A program made the translations under genes and the position numbers. From Rhodospirillales bacterium (lineage in GTDB: Bacteria > Pseudomonadota > Alphaproteobacteria > Acetobacterales > Acetobacteraceae): DNA of 10,596 nt. The stretch spans positions 1 through 10,596 of the forward strand of contig JANXSA010000454.1 in assembly GCA_025352915.1 (NCBI GenBank), read 5' to 3'. How positions within the stretch are numbered: position 1 is the first letter of the stretch; each line of letters begins with the position of its first letter. Shown here piece by piece: positions 1-7,915 of the stretch. The notes beneath the pieces were generated by a model that worked only from the letters and a program-made list of their open reading frames with translations, was not told the DNA's origin and did not search any database.

Positions 1-864
1 CGCCGGCGTTCGGTGGCGGCACTGACGCTGTGCATGCCGCTCATTCTGCTGATCGTCGGGCTCAAGATCTACCCGACCTTCTATGCGGTGTTCCTGAGCA
101 TGCTCGACCGCAAGATGAACAACTTTGTCGGGCTGGATAACTTCATATTTTTGCTGGACCGGCCTTCATTCCAGCTGGTGATCTTCCAGTCATGCCTGTT
201 CGCGGTCAGCGCGGTGATCATGAAAGCGTTCATCGGGTTCATCCTGGCCCATCTGATGCACAATATCCGCGGCCCCAGCCAACGCGTCTGGCGCGGCCTG
301 CTGCTGGTGCCGTGGGTGATTCCGCTGTCGCTGTCCACGCTGACTTGGTGGTGGTTGTTCGATCCGTCCTATTCGGCGTTCAACTGGACCTTGAACTGGC
401 TCGGCCTGCCGGAAATTCCGTTCCTCGGCACGGTGTGGAACGCCCGCCTCTCGGTGATCGCGGTCAATACCTGGTTCGGCGCGCCATTCTTCATGATCAT
501 GTATCTGGCGGCGCTGAAATCGGTGCCTGAGCAGCTTTACGAGGCCGCGGCGATCGACGGCGCCGGCGCCTGGCAGCGGCTGATCTACATCACCCTGCCG
601 ATGATGCGGAACATCATCCTGATCACGGTGCTGTATAGTCTGATCGTCACCTTCGCCGATTTCGACATCGTGCGCATCCTGACCAATGGCGGGCCGCAGG
701 ACGGCACCCATCTGTTCGCCACCTACGCCTTCTCCGTCGGCATCCAGTCGGGCAACATCCCGCGCGGCGCCTCGGTCAGCCTGTTCATGTTCCCGATCCT
801 GGCCACGCTCGCCTTCTTCGTGCTGCGCGACGTGCTGAAGCGTAACAAGGAGGTCGCGGTATGA
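1..864 (+). CDS. ABC sugar transporter permease, MalF/UgpA type (5' end cut by window)
   Basis: Inner-membrane permease of a carbohydrate-type ABC importer. The frame is open to base 1 (Arg-Arg-Arg-Ser precede the GTG at 13), and no ribosome site is visible before that GTG, so the true start is probably upstream; 283 residues follow the GTG. Hydrophobic segments alternate with short loops. The permease EAA loop that docks onto the ATPase is clear at residues 171-196 counted from the GTG (VPEQLYEAAAIDGAGAW, then a run ending in LP). A C-terminal NGGP motif near residue 225 and a basic tail fit this family. The stop overlaps the next permease start by four bases (ATGA), so the two are translationally coupled partners. 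The imported substrate is not readable; sugar, polyol or sugar acid are all possible. Confidence 0.9.
   Translation, partial: RRRSVAALTLCMPLILLIVGLKIYPTFYAVFLSMLDRKMNNFVGLDNFIFLLDRPSFQLVIFQSCLFAVSAVIMKAFIGFILAHLMHNIRGPSQRVWRGLLLVPWVIPLSLSTLTWWWLFDPSYSAFNWTLNWLGLPEIPFLGTVWNARLSVIAVNTWFGAPFFMIMYLAALKSVPEQLYEAAAIDGAGAWQRLIYITLPMMRNIILITVLYSLIVTFADFDIVRILTNGGPQDGTHLFATYAFSVGIQSGNIPRGASVSLFMFPILATLAFFVLRDVLKRNKEVAV
847..854 (+). promoter_or_regulatory. Strong Shine-Dalgarno site for the second permease
   Basis: AAGGAGGT lies inside the 3' end of the first permease, six bases before the ATG at 861. It fixes that start and supports coupled translation of the two permeases. Confidence 0.8.
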
Positions 865-1757
865 GTGCGACGACGGCCAACAACGTCCCTGTGGTCAAGA
901 AGTCCAAGCTCGGCAGCCTGGAGCGGCAGCGGCTCTGGTCGGTGCGTGGCAGCTTTGCCGCGCTCAGCGTGTTCGTGGTGATCTTCCTGATCCCGCCATT
1001 CTACATGATCATGACGAGCCTGAAATCTTCGGCCGAGATATCGGCTCAGAAGGGCAATCCATGGATCGTCCAGAACCCGACGCTGGACAACTTCATCCAC
1101 CTGGCGACCGATGCGTCGTTCCAGCGCTACTTCCTGAACTCGGTCTGGGTCACGGCACTGGTCGTTGTCCTCAGCATGACCATCGCCATCCTGGCGGCGT
1201 TCAGCCTGTCGCGCATGGGGTTCAAGGGCGCCACGGTGCTCTCGACCGGCGTGTTCCTCACCTACCTCGTGCCGCCGTCGCTGCTGTTCATCCCGCTGTT
1301 CCAGATCGTCGGCTCGCTCGGGCTGATCAACAACACCTGGGTGCTGGTCCTGCTCTTCCCCACCCTGGCGGTGCCGTTCTGCACCTGGATCATGATCGGC
1401 TACTTCAACTCGATCCCCAAGGAGCTGGACGAGGCCGCCCTGATCGACGGCGCCAGCTATCCGCAGATCCTGATCCTGATCTTCATCCCGGTCGCCCTGC
1501 CCGGCATCATCGCTGCCACCATCTTCGCCTTCACCGTCGCCTGGGGCGGATTCCTGTATCCGCTCGCCTATCTCTATAGTTCTGACCAGGCGACATTGAC
1601 GGTGGGCATCGTCCGCGAACTCATCCGCGGCGACGTCTTCGCCTGGGGCATGATCATGGCCGCCTGCGTCATGGCCGCCGCCCCACCGGTGATCGTCTAC
1701 ACCTTCCTGATGGACTACTACGTCGCTGGCCTCACCGCCGGCGCCACCAAGGGCTGA
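861..1757 (+). CDS. ABC sugar transporter permease, MalG/UgpE type
   Basis: Second inner-membrane permease of the importer, 298 residues, the usual length for MalG-like proteins. A cytoplasmic basic N-terminus (residues 1-30) leads into a first membrane helix at about 31-50. The periplasmic loop that follows carries the family-typical PTLDNF at about 73-78. The EAA coupling loop is at about 185-210 (IPKELDEAALIDGASY, then a run through IPVALPG). The start is set by a perfect ribosome site and a four-base overlap with the upstream permease. The two permeases should form a heterodimer served by the ATPase encoded 84 bases downstream. Specificity is unknown. Confidence 0.93.
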   Translation: MSATTANNVPVVKKSKLGSLERQRLWSVRGSFAALSVFVVIFLIPPFYMIMTSLKSSAEISAQKGNPWIVQNPTLDNFIHLATDASFQRYFLNSVWVTALVVVLSMTIAILAAFSLSRMGFKGATVLSTGVFLTYLVPPSLLFIPLFQIVGSLGLINNTWVLVLLFPTLAVPFCTWIMIGYFNSIPKELDEAALIDGASYPQILILIFIPVALPGIIAATIFAFTVAWGGFLYPLAYLYSSDQATLTVGIVRELIRGDVFAWGMIMAACVMAAAPPVIVYTFLMDYYVAGLTAGATKG

Positions 1758-1841
1758 CCACTCACCGCCTTCACGAGAGAAACGACAGCCGCCACCAATA
1801 GCCTCAGGGCGGTGTGCGGCTCGACAAGGGGAAATGACGGC

Positions 1842-2939
<1,098 letters not shown>

Positions 2940-2964
2940 TCTCAGGTTTTAGCCTCTTGCATCG

Positions 2965-3000
2965 CGGCCGATCGGGCGTCACCGTCCGGTCGGCCGTTTT
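2965..3000 (+). terminator. Intrinsic terminator of the ABC operon
   Basis: An 11-pair stem is formed by CGGCCGATCGG (2965-2975) and CCGGTCGGCCG (2986-2996), with one G-T wobble, a ten-base loop, and TTTT directly after. It sits 25 bases after the ATPase stop and 33 bases before the next ATG. It should separate the transport genes from the dehydrogenase pair, although the T run is short and read-through is possible. Confidence 0.72.
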
Positions 3001-3032
3001 GTATTCGCGGCAAGAATCGTGAGGAGCGCAGC

Positions 3033-3803
3033 ATGCCGACACTCGACGGTAAGACCGCCTGGGTCACCGGGGCCGGGACCGGGATTGGCCGTGCCATTGC
3101 TTTGGCACTGACCCGGGCCGGGGCCCGCGTGGGGTTGAGCGGGCGGACCGTCGGCACGCTGGAAGAAACCGCCGCGGCGATCCGGGCCGAGGGGGGTGTC
3201 TGTACCGTGGCACCTTGTGACGTGGGCTCGGCCGAGCAGGTTGACCATGCGTGGAATGCCGTTGTCGCCGAGTTCGGCGAGGTCGATATCCTGGTCAACA
3301 ATGCCGGCTGGAACCTGCCGCGCCGGGCGTGGAAGCAACTGACGCCGGAGTCGGTGCAGCAGATGGCCAATGTGAACCTGGTCGGGCCGTTCCTGTGCAC
3401 GCTCAAGGTGTTGCCGGCGATGCGGGCTAAGCGCGATGGCGTGGTGGTCAACGTGGCTTCGATGGCGGCCACTGGGATCTTTCTGGTCTCGGGGGTTGCG
3501 TACAATGCCACCAAACATGGGGCGCGGGCGATGAGCCTGTCGCTGAATGCCGAGGAGGGCATCCATGGCATTCGTTCGGTGTGCATCAATCCCGGCGAGG
3601 TCGAGACGCCGATCATGGATAAGCGGCCGCAGCCGCCTTCGGCCGAGGCGCGAAAGCTGATGGTCCAGCCGGAGGACGTGGCCGCCGCGGTGGTGTTCTG
3701 TGCGACGCTGCCGCCGCGGTCGTGCGTCAGCGAACTGACCATCGTGCCGACCGACAATAATTTCTATCGCGCCGACGCCCAGGCGATCGCCGCGCGACCG
3801 TAG
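3033..3803 (+). CDS. Short-chain dehydrogenase/reductase (SDR)
   Basis: Classical SDR, 256 residues, NAD(P)-dependent, cytoplasmic. The cofactor motif TGAGTGIG is at 12-19 and NNAG at 89-92. The catalytic Ser143 (VNVAS) and Tyr157-x-x-x-Lys161 (YNATK) are present, and an NPGEVETP segment follows at about 186-193. The residue after the second beta strand is Ser36-Gly37-Arg38 rather than an acidic residue, which leans towards NADP(H); that is inference. The start is set by GAGGAG at 3021-3026. The Ldh2-family gene follows ten bases later, and the transporter lies upstream past a terminator, so the pair may process the imported compound. The substrate cannot be assigned; SDRs are too diverse. 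Confidence 0.93.
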   Translation: MPTLDGKTAWVTGAGTGIGRAIALALTRAGARVGLSGRTVGTLEETAAAIRAEGGVCTVAPCDVGSAEQVDHAWNAVVAEFGEVDILVNNAGWNLPRRAWKQLTPESVQQMANVNLVGPFLCTLKVLPAMRAKRDGVVVNVASMAATGIFLVSGVAYNATKHGARAMSLSLNAEEGIHGIRSVCINPGEVETPIMDKRPQPPSAEARKLMVQPEDVAAAVVFCATLPPRSCVSELTIVPTDNNFYRADAQAIAARP

Positions 3804-3813
3804 GGGAACCGCC

Positions 3814-4914
3814 ATGGCCGACTTGCCCACCCACATCATCGCCGTCGACACGTTGCAGCGCTTCGTGGCCGAGATCTTTGGCAAGGCCGGGACATCCGGC
3901 GAAGAAGCGGCGCGGATTGCCCATCACCTGATCGGTGCCAACCTGACCGGGCATGACAGCCACGGGGTGATCCGGGTGCCGCGCTATGTGCAGAACCTGC
4001 AAGACGGTGATGTTGTTGCCAACCAGCAAGTCGAGATCGTCACCGAGGGGCCGACCCATGCGGTGATCGACGGGCATATGGGGTTCGGGCAGACGGTGGG
4101 GCCGCAGGCGGTGGATTTCGGGATCGCCAAGGCGAAACAGGCCGGCATGTGCATCATCGCGCTGCGCAACTCCGGGCATATCGGGCGGATTGGCGATTGG
4201 GGTGAGCGGGCGGCCGAGCAAGGGTTGGTCTCGCTGCATTTCGTCAATGTCTATCAGGGGCAGCTGGTGGCGCCGTTTGGCGGGGTCGATCGGCGGTTTT
4301 CGACCAATCCGGTTTGTATCGCCATTCCGATGGAGGATGGAGCGCCTCCCCTGCTGCTCGATTTCGCCACCTCGGTGGTGGCCGAGGGCAAGGTTTTGGT
4401 GGCCTCCAACGGTGGCAAGGCTTTGCCGGCCGATGCGCTGATCGGGCCGGATGGGACGATCTCCGATGATCCCGCGACGCTGTACGGGCCGCTCACACCG
4501 GGCGGGCCGCGCAGCGCCGGCAATGGGCCGGGCTCGATCCGGGCATTTGGCGACCATAAGGGCTCGGGCATCGCCTTCATGTGCGAGATCCTTGCCGGGG
4601 TGCTGACCGGGGGCGGGACCTCCGGGCCGGTGGATCCCGATCGCACCCGGCGGCGGATCGCCAATGGGATGTTCTCGATCTACCTCGATCCGCATCGCTT
4701 TGGGTCGTCGAACTTCGTCGCCGAGGCGCGGGAGTATGCCAATTACGTCAAGGCGTCGCGGCTGGCGCATGGGGTGGATGAGGTGCTGGTGCCCGGTGAG
4801 CCGGAATCGCGGGCGCGGGCGGAGCGGCTGGCAAACGGGGTGCCGTTGCAGGTGGATACCTGGAATAGCATCGTGGCGACGGCGCGGGGGTTGGGGGTGA
4901 GTGCGCCGAATTGA
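3814..4914 (+). CDS. Ldh2-family (malate/L-lactate type) NAD(P)-dependent oxidoreductase
   Basis: Member of the malate/lactate/ureidoglycolate dehydrogenase superfamily, which has a fold unlike classical LDH/MDH and interconverts 2-hydroxy and 2-oxo acids. Length is 366 residues, somewhat above many family members (330-350). Family motifs in order: GHDSHG at 46-51 (His50 is the likely catalytic base), SGHIGRIG at 120-127, STNPVCIAIP at 163-172, DFATS at 183-187, GDHKGSG at 246-252, and PGEPE at 327-331. AGGGGA at 3802-3807 overlaps the SDR stop and lies six bases before the ATG, so the two genes form one unit. The substrate could be malate, lactate, sulfolactate, diketogulonate or ureidoglycolate; next to a sugar-type importer a sugar-acid role is plausible but unproven. 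Confidence 0.92.
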   Translation: MADLPTHIIAVDTLQRFVAEIFGKAGTSGEEAARIAHHLIGANLTGHDSHGVIRVPRYVQNLQDGDVVANQQVEIVTEGPTHAVIDGHMGFGQTVGPQAVDFGIAKAKQAGMCIIALRNSGHIGRIGDWGERAAEQGLVSLHFVNVYQGQLVAPFGGVDRRFSTNPVCIAIPMEDGAPPLLLDFATSVVAEGKVLVASNGGKALPADALIGPDGTISDDPATLYGPLTPGGPRSAGNGPGSIRAFGDHKGSGIAFMCEILAGVLTGGGTSGPVDPDRTRRRIANGMFSIYLDPHRFGSSNFVAEAREYANYVKASRLAHGVDEVLVPGEPESRARAERLANGVPLQVDTWNSIVATARGLGVSAPN

Positions 4915-4926
4915 GGAAAGAGAAGG

Positions 4927-4966
4927 ATTCTTCTTTTTGTGAACAAAAAGAAGCAAAAAAACTTTA
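4927..4966 (+). repeat. A/T-rich palindromic repeat, pair 1 left copy
   Basis: A perfect 24-base palindrome at 4930-4953 has an 11-base arm CTTCTTTTTGT, spacer GA, and the complementary arm ACAAAAAGAAG. It is followed by the oriented tail CAAAAAAACTTT. It begins 15 bases after the Ldh2 stop. Four other copies have the same palindrome and a perfect or near-perfect tail; the sixth (5645) has a slightly changed tail. No long T run directly follows the hairpin on either strand, so it is not a textbook terminator. Confidence 0.9.
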
Positions 4967-5430
4967 TTTGTTTTGATTTCGTAATAATATTGACGTGCGG
5001 TTGCTCGCCGGGTGAAGGGGTTTTTGCGCGGATTCTGGGGGTGCGCGGGCTGAGCGGGGGCGTGAGGATGGGGTGACGGCGGCGGGTTGCGGGCTTGGCC
5101 GCTGGGGAGTGGGCGTGCTGGTGCGCGGCGGAGTACCGGCGTGAGGGCGCGGGCGGGCGGCCGGGCGGCGGCTGGGGCGATGGGAAGACGATTTGCGCGG
5201 ATGGGGTTGGCTGGGGCGACTCGGCTGCGTGACCGGGCGGGCGGGTGTGGCGGGGAGAGTGCCGGCTTGCCAAAGCTGGAGGAAATGTTCGAGCCGGGCG
5301 AAGATGCGCGCGAAGATGGCGGCGATCAGGGCATGCAGGGCGGCGGACAGAATCCGGGTGTCAGCTTTGGGGTGATGGGGGAGGCGCGCAAGCCAGCAAG
5401 CTGGTCGGCCAATGGGATGTTTGTTTCCAT
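4964..5430 (-). pseudogene. Degraded small ORF inside repeat pair 1 (single -1 frameshift)
   Basis: On the minus strand an ATG at 5430 opens METNIPLADQLAGLRAS and stops after 34 codons. From about 5365 the -1 frame continues with a hydrophobic/amphipathic stretch (DTRILSAALHALIAAIFARI, then FARLEHFLQLWQAGTLP). A Pro/Arg/Ser-rich tail follows to a TAA at 4964-4966 that lies inside the left repeat. One missing base near the C runs at 5370-5385 would restore about 155 codons. The second frame has no ATG/GTG/TTG of its own, so it is not an independent gene. From memory it resembles short Pro/Arg-rich hypothetical proteins of Acetobacteraceae; function is unknown. A good promoter sits directly upstream. 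It could also be non-coding, since the G-rich strand favours spurious frames. Confidence 0.42.
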
Positions 5431-5438
5431 TGGCTCGG

Positions 5439-5467
5439 ATACTAACTAACTACATTCGGTGAATCAA
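5439..5467 (-). promoter_or_regulatory. Candidate sigma-70 promoter, leaderless for the ATG at 5430
   Basis: Minus strand: TTGATT (5467-5462), 17-base spacer, TAGTAT (5444-5439). The ATG begins eight bases beyond the -10 box, so transcription would start almost on the start codon, giving a leaderless message. The -10 overlaps a small ACTA tandem repeat (5441-5452 on the plus strand). Seen by eye only. Confidence 0.45.
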
Positions 5468-5517
5468 GGAAATTTTGCTCGGATTGGAGATTTTTTTGGC
5501 GGGCCGTTTTGGGCAGC

Positions 5518-5580
5518 AAGAGCCCCCCTCGTCGATCCGCTTCGCGGCTCAACCCGCCCGCCCAAGCGCGGGGAGAGAAG
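5518..5580 (+). repeat. GC-rich dispersed repeat C, copy 1
   Basis: The block starts AAGAGCCCCCCTC and ends CGCCCAAGCGCG then GGGAGAGAAG. It recurs at 8025-8071 with the same ends but a shorter middle. In both copies it is followed within 20 bases by GGATGAAG, the inner end of a right-hand palindromic repeat. This supports both being right ends of one element type. Confidence 0.75.
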
Positions 5581-5596
5581 ATTCTTGTGGATGAAG

Positions 5597-5636
5597 AAGA
5601 AGGAAGCGTGGATCCTTCGCTTCGCTCAGGACAAGG
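5597..5636 (+). repeat. HPERSEGS-type dispersed repeat, copy 1, inserted in a repeat arm
   Basis: The core at 5605-5631 (AGCGTGGATCCTTCGC, then TTCGCTCAGGA) is identical over 27 bases to 6361-6387. Read on the opposite strand it encodes HPERSEGS, a dispersed bacterial repeat I recognise from many genomes. It contains an ATCCT...AGGAT hairpin. In pairs 2 and 3 GGATGAAG runs straight into TTTTTTTG; here these 40 bases separate GGATGAAG (5589-5596) from the T run (5637-5643), which looks like insertion into an existing arm. Confidence 0.7.
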
Positions 5637-5668
5637 TTTTTTTGCTTCTTTTTGTTCACAAAAAGAAG
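5637..5668 (-). repeat. A/T-rich palindromic repeat, pair 1 right copy
   Basis: The palindrome at 5645-5668 is preceded by TTTTTTTG, the inverted orientation of the copy at 4927. It lies 17 bases beyond the stop of the deoxyribosyltransferase gene. Read on the minus strand it is hairpin followed by CAAAAAAACC, with no uridine run, so termination of that gene here is uncertain. Confidence 0.88.
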
Positions 5669-5685
5669 GCTTTGCTTCCCCTGCC

Positions 5686-6240
5686 CTACCGCCGCCGGCC
5701 CAGTTCGGCGACGCAGGTTTCGAAGGCGGCGAGGTCTTGCCAGGCTTCGGCGCGCGGGAGGTCGCGGATCACCAGGGTGCCGCCCGAGGCGGCGATGGCG
5801 GCGTCGATCATCAAGTTGTCGGCGAGGCCGGGGAAGTCTTCGAGCAGCATTCCTTCGGCGTCATGGGTGCCGGCGGGGGTTGCGCAGAAGGTGCGGGTTC
5901 GGGCGATGAAGGGGGCGGCGGTGTTGGTCCAGCCGCAGACTGGGCGGCCGAGGGCGCGCATGAAGCCGAGCTCGAAGACGGTGCCGGCGTCGGCGCTGGG
6001 GCCGCGGAACGGGGTGAGGTTGGCGATCAGGGCGGCGCAGCTGTTGATATGGGCTTCGTTGCGGCGGGCGATGCGGAAGGCTTCGGGCAGGGTTTGCCAG
6101 TGCGGGAGGTCGCCGCCGTCGAGCGGGTCGAGCGGGGAGATGCCGATGAGGCCGTGGCGGGCGCAGATCTGCTTCAGCGCGGCCGCGCGGGCCAGCGGAT
6201 CGGGCAGGAACACGTCGGGGCCGGCGAGATAGACGCGCAT
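5686..6240 (-). CDS. Nucleoside 2-deoxyribosyltransferase
   Basis: Cytoplasmic purine/pyrimidine salvage enzyme that moves 2-deoxyribose between bases (N-deoxyribosyltransferase family), 184 residues. Visible: N-terminal YLAGPDVF (4-11), RNEAHI (60-65), ANLTPFRGPSADAGTVFELG (73-92) with Glu90 as the expected nucleophile, and a C-terminal EDFPGLADNLMI (134-145) of the kind that completes a neighbouring active site in the oligomer. The ATG at 6240 begins exactly at the family N-terminus (MRVYLAGPD); an in-frame upstream extension runs into the palindromic repeat and is spurious. No clear Shine-Dalgarno precedes it. It lies downstream of the PAS-receiver gene on the same strand but is separated from it by the 208-bp repeat element. 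A hydrolase acting on deoxynucleotides of the same superfamily is the main alternative. Confidence 0.88.
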   Translation of the reverse strand: MRVYLAGPDVFLPDPLARAAALKQICARHGLIGISPLDPLDGGDLPHWQTLPEAFRIARRNEAHINSCAALIANLTPFRGPSADAGTVFELGFMRALGRPVCGWTNTAAPFIARTRTFCATPAGTHDAEGMLLEDFPGLADNLMIDAAIAASGGTLVIRDLPRAEAWQDLAAFETCVAELGRRR

Positions 6241-6277
6241 GGCGGGATTTTGCCGGGGGTGGACGGTTAGGGGAAGG

Positions 6278-6485
6278 AAGATTCTTCTTTTTGTGAACAA
6301 AAAGAAGCAAAAAAACTTTGGCTGCTGGTGGGAAAGGTTGAGGCCAGACGGGAAGAAAGAAGCGTGGATCCTTCGCTTCGCTCAGGATGACGGCGGAGTT
6401 TCCAGGATGACGGCGGTGGTTGGTGGGTTCTGGTCTTATGGATGAAGTTTTTTTGCTTCTTTTTGTTCACAAAAAGAAGAATCTT
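6278..6485. repeat. Compact inverted-repeat element 2 (208 bp)
   Basis: The ends are a perfect 41-base inverted repeat, 6278-6318 and 6445-6485. Each arm contains the 24-base palindrome (6284-6307, 6456-6479), the CAAAAAAACTT tail inside, and AAGATT outside. The interior has no credible gene; it holds an HPERSEGS repeat and a 13-base direct repeat AGGATGACGGCGG (6384-6396, 6404-6416). It fills the gap between two minus-strand genes. The architecture is MITE-like, but no flanking target duplication is obvious by eye. Confidence 0.82.
6361..6387 (+). repeat. HPERSEGS-type dispersed repeat, copy 2
   Basis: Identical over 27 bases to 5605-5631, continuing into TGACGGCGG. Here it lies in the interior of element 2 rather than next to the T run, so it moves independently of the palindromic repeat. 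Confidence 0.8.
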
Positions 6486-6502
6486 GCTGTCACTTGGCTT
6501 TC

Positions 6503-7834
6503 TCATTCGGACCAGGCGCGCAGGGCGATCTGGCTTTGGTCGAAGGTATCGGCGAGGCCGCGGGCGGCGGTTCGGGCGGCGGAGATGTCGCCGGCGTGGG
6601 CGGGGGCGAGGATGGCGCGGGCTTGGGCTTCGATGCGGGCGAGGCCGTAGCTGCTGGCCATGCCGGCCAGGGCGTGGGCTTCGCGTTCGACCGGTTCGGC
6701 AGCGTTGCCGGCCAGGGCGGTTTCGAGGGCGGTGAGGCGATCGCGCATGTCATCCAGGCATTGCCGGCAGAGGGTGGTCAGGACGCCCGGCGGCAGGTCG
6801 CGGCGCAGTTCGGCGAGGCGGGCGGTGTCGAGCAGGGAGTCGGCGGGCGGCGGGGCCGGGGCAGATAGTGTGGTGCCGTGTTGCAGCGCTTCGCGCAGCA
6901 GGGTGGCGGGGACGGGTTTGCTCATCATGCCTTGCATGCCGGCGGCGAAGCAGCGGGCGCGTTCGGCTTCGCCGGTATTGGCGGTGAGGGCGAAGATCGG
7001 CACGCGGCCGGCGGGACCGGCCAGGGCGCGGATGCGGCTGGCGGCGTCGTATCCGCTCATGCCCGGCATCATCAGGTCCATCAGGACGACGTCGTAGGGG
7101 GTGATGGCGGCGAGGCGGAGGGCTTCGGCGCCGGAGCTGGCGACATCGACCCGGTGGCCTTCGCGGCGCAGTTGGGTGGCGGTGACGACCTGGTTTACCT
7201 GCATGTCCTCGACCAGCAGGACGAGACAGCGGCGCGGGCGGGCCGCCGGGATGAGTGGCGGGCTAGGCGCGGGGGCGGCTGCTTCGGGGGGGGGAGCTTC
7301 GGGGGTGAAGCGGGGGCGGGCGGTGACGTCGGTGCAGCACAGCAGCAGGCCGCCGCCGGGGATGGGGTTCAGGGTGAATTCGACGATGCTGCCATCCGGA
7401 CGGTGGCGCAGGCGGGGGAAGGCGCCGGGGCCGCTGGCGATCAGGGCGGATTGGCGCGCGACTTCCTGATCGACGTCGACCAGGCCGAACTCGCCGGCCT
7501 CGGCGGACAGCCGCAGCAGCGCGGCCAGGGTGGCGGCTTCGCGCGGCGTGTCGTCCGGCAGGCCGCTGAGGGCGGCGAAGCGGCGGTTCCAGTGGACGAC
7601 GCGCAGGGCGGCATCGGCGATCAGCACGCCGTCATCGGCGGCTTCGAGGGCGGCATCGAGCCAGGCGGCGCGGCTGGCGGCACGCTGACGGGCGGCGGCT
7701 TCGGCGGCCAGGGCGCGGGCCTGGGCGGCGAGGTCGCGGCGCGTGGCGCGCAGGCGGGCGGCGAGCCAGGTGATGGCTGCCAGCAGCGCGATCGCCGGCA
7801 GGGCCAGCAGGTCCAGGGGCAGCTCAGCGGGCAA
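6503..7834 (-). CDS. PAS-receiver-HPt signalling protein lacking a kinase core
   Basis: Phosphorelay protein, 443 residues from a TTG at 7834. I prefer this start because AAGGAA lies six bases upstream; a TTG at 7918 would add 28 basic residues and has no ribosome site. Order: a single membrane helix (about 8-24), an Ala/Arg-rich helix (25-60), a PAS-like domain (about 60-170, with DDGVLIAD and LLLCCTDVT), a Pro/Ala linker (175-200), and a receiver (about 203-315) with acidic pair Glu209-Asp210, phospho-acceptor Asp253, Thr284 and Lys306. A C-terminal HPt domain follows with His387 in [12 protein letters not shown]. No HisKA or HATPase motifs (H, N, G1, G2 boxes) are seen between PAS and receiver, where hybrid kinases carry them. 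It therefore likely needs a partner kinase. A C9 run encodes the linker. Confidence 0.85.
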   Translation of the reverse strand: MPAELPLDLLALPAIALLAAITWLAARLRATRRDLAAQARALAAEAAARQRAASRAAWLDAALEAADDGVLIADAALRVVHWNRRFAALSGLPDDTPREAATLAALLRLSAEAGEFGLVDVDQEVARQSALIASGPGAFPRLRHRPDGSIVEFTLNPIPGGGLLLCCTDVTARPRFTPEAPPPEAAAPAPSPPLIPAARPRRCLVLLVEDMQVNQVVTATQLRREGHRVDVASSGAEALRLAAITPYDVVLMDLMMPGMSGYDAASRIRALAGPAGRVPIFALTANTGEAERARCFAAGMQGMMSKPVPATLLREALQHGTTLSAPAPPPADSLLDTARLAELRRDLPPGVLTTLCRQCLDDMRDRLTALETALAGNAAEPVEREAHALAGMASSYGLARIEAQARAILAPAHAGDISAARTAARGLADTFDQSQIALRAWSE

Positions 7835-7915
7835 GCGCGGTTCCTTGTCTTGGCGGATCGGATGGGGGCGGGGACGAGTCCATACATTAGTCCGGCGGCG
7901 TGGAAATCGGGAAGG

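Noticed and set aside
1763..1814. Inverted repeat CACCGCC/GGCGGTG between permease and ATPase genes
   Set aside because: Only seven pairs across a 38-base loop and no T run; expected by chance in GC-rich sequence.
4930..4966. Reading the palindromes as ordinary rho-independent terminators
   Set aside because: The stem is A/U-rich and is followed by CAAAAAAAC rather than a T run in the relevant direction; one pair also sits upstream of two divergent genes. A weaker role in transcript ends cannot be excluded.
5087..5449. Plus-strand open frame of 120 codons
   Set aside because: Gly/Arg/Ala-rich with no ribosome site or motif; it lies opposite the better-supported degraded minus-strand ORF.
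5509..6270. Plus-strand Gly-rich open frame of 253 codons
   Set aside because: Antisense to the deoxyribosyltransferase and two repeats, with no domain.
6241..6300. Twenty-residue N-terminal extension of the deoxyribosyltransferase starting MFTKRR
   Set aside because: It begins inside the palindromic repeat; the family motif YLAGPD starts at residue 4 of the 6240 start. Similar repeat-derived FVHKKK/FFCFF peptides occur at every copy.
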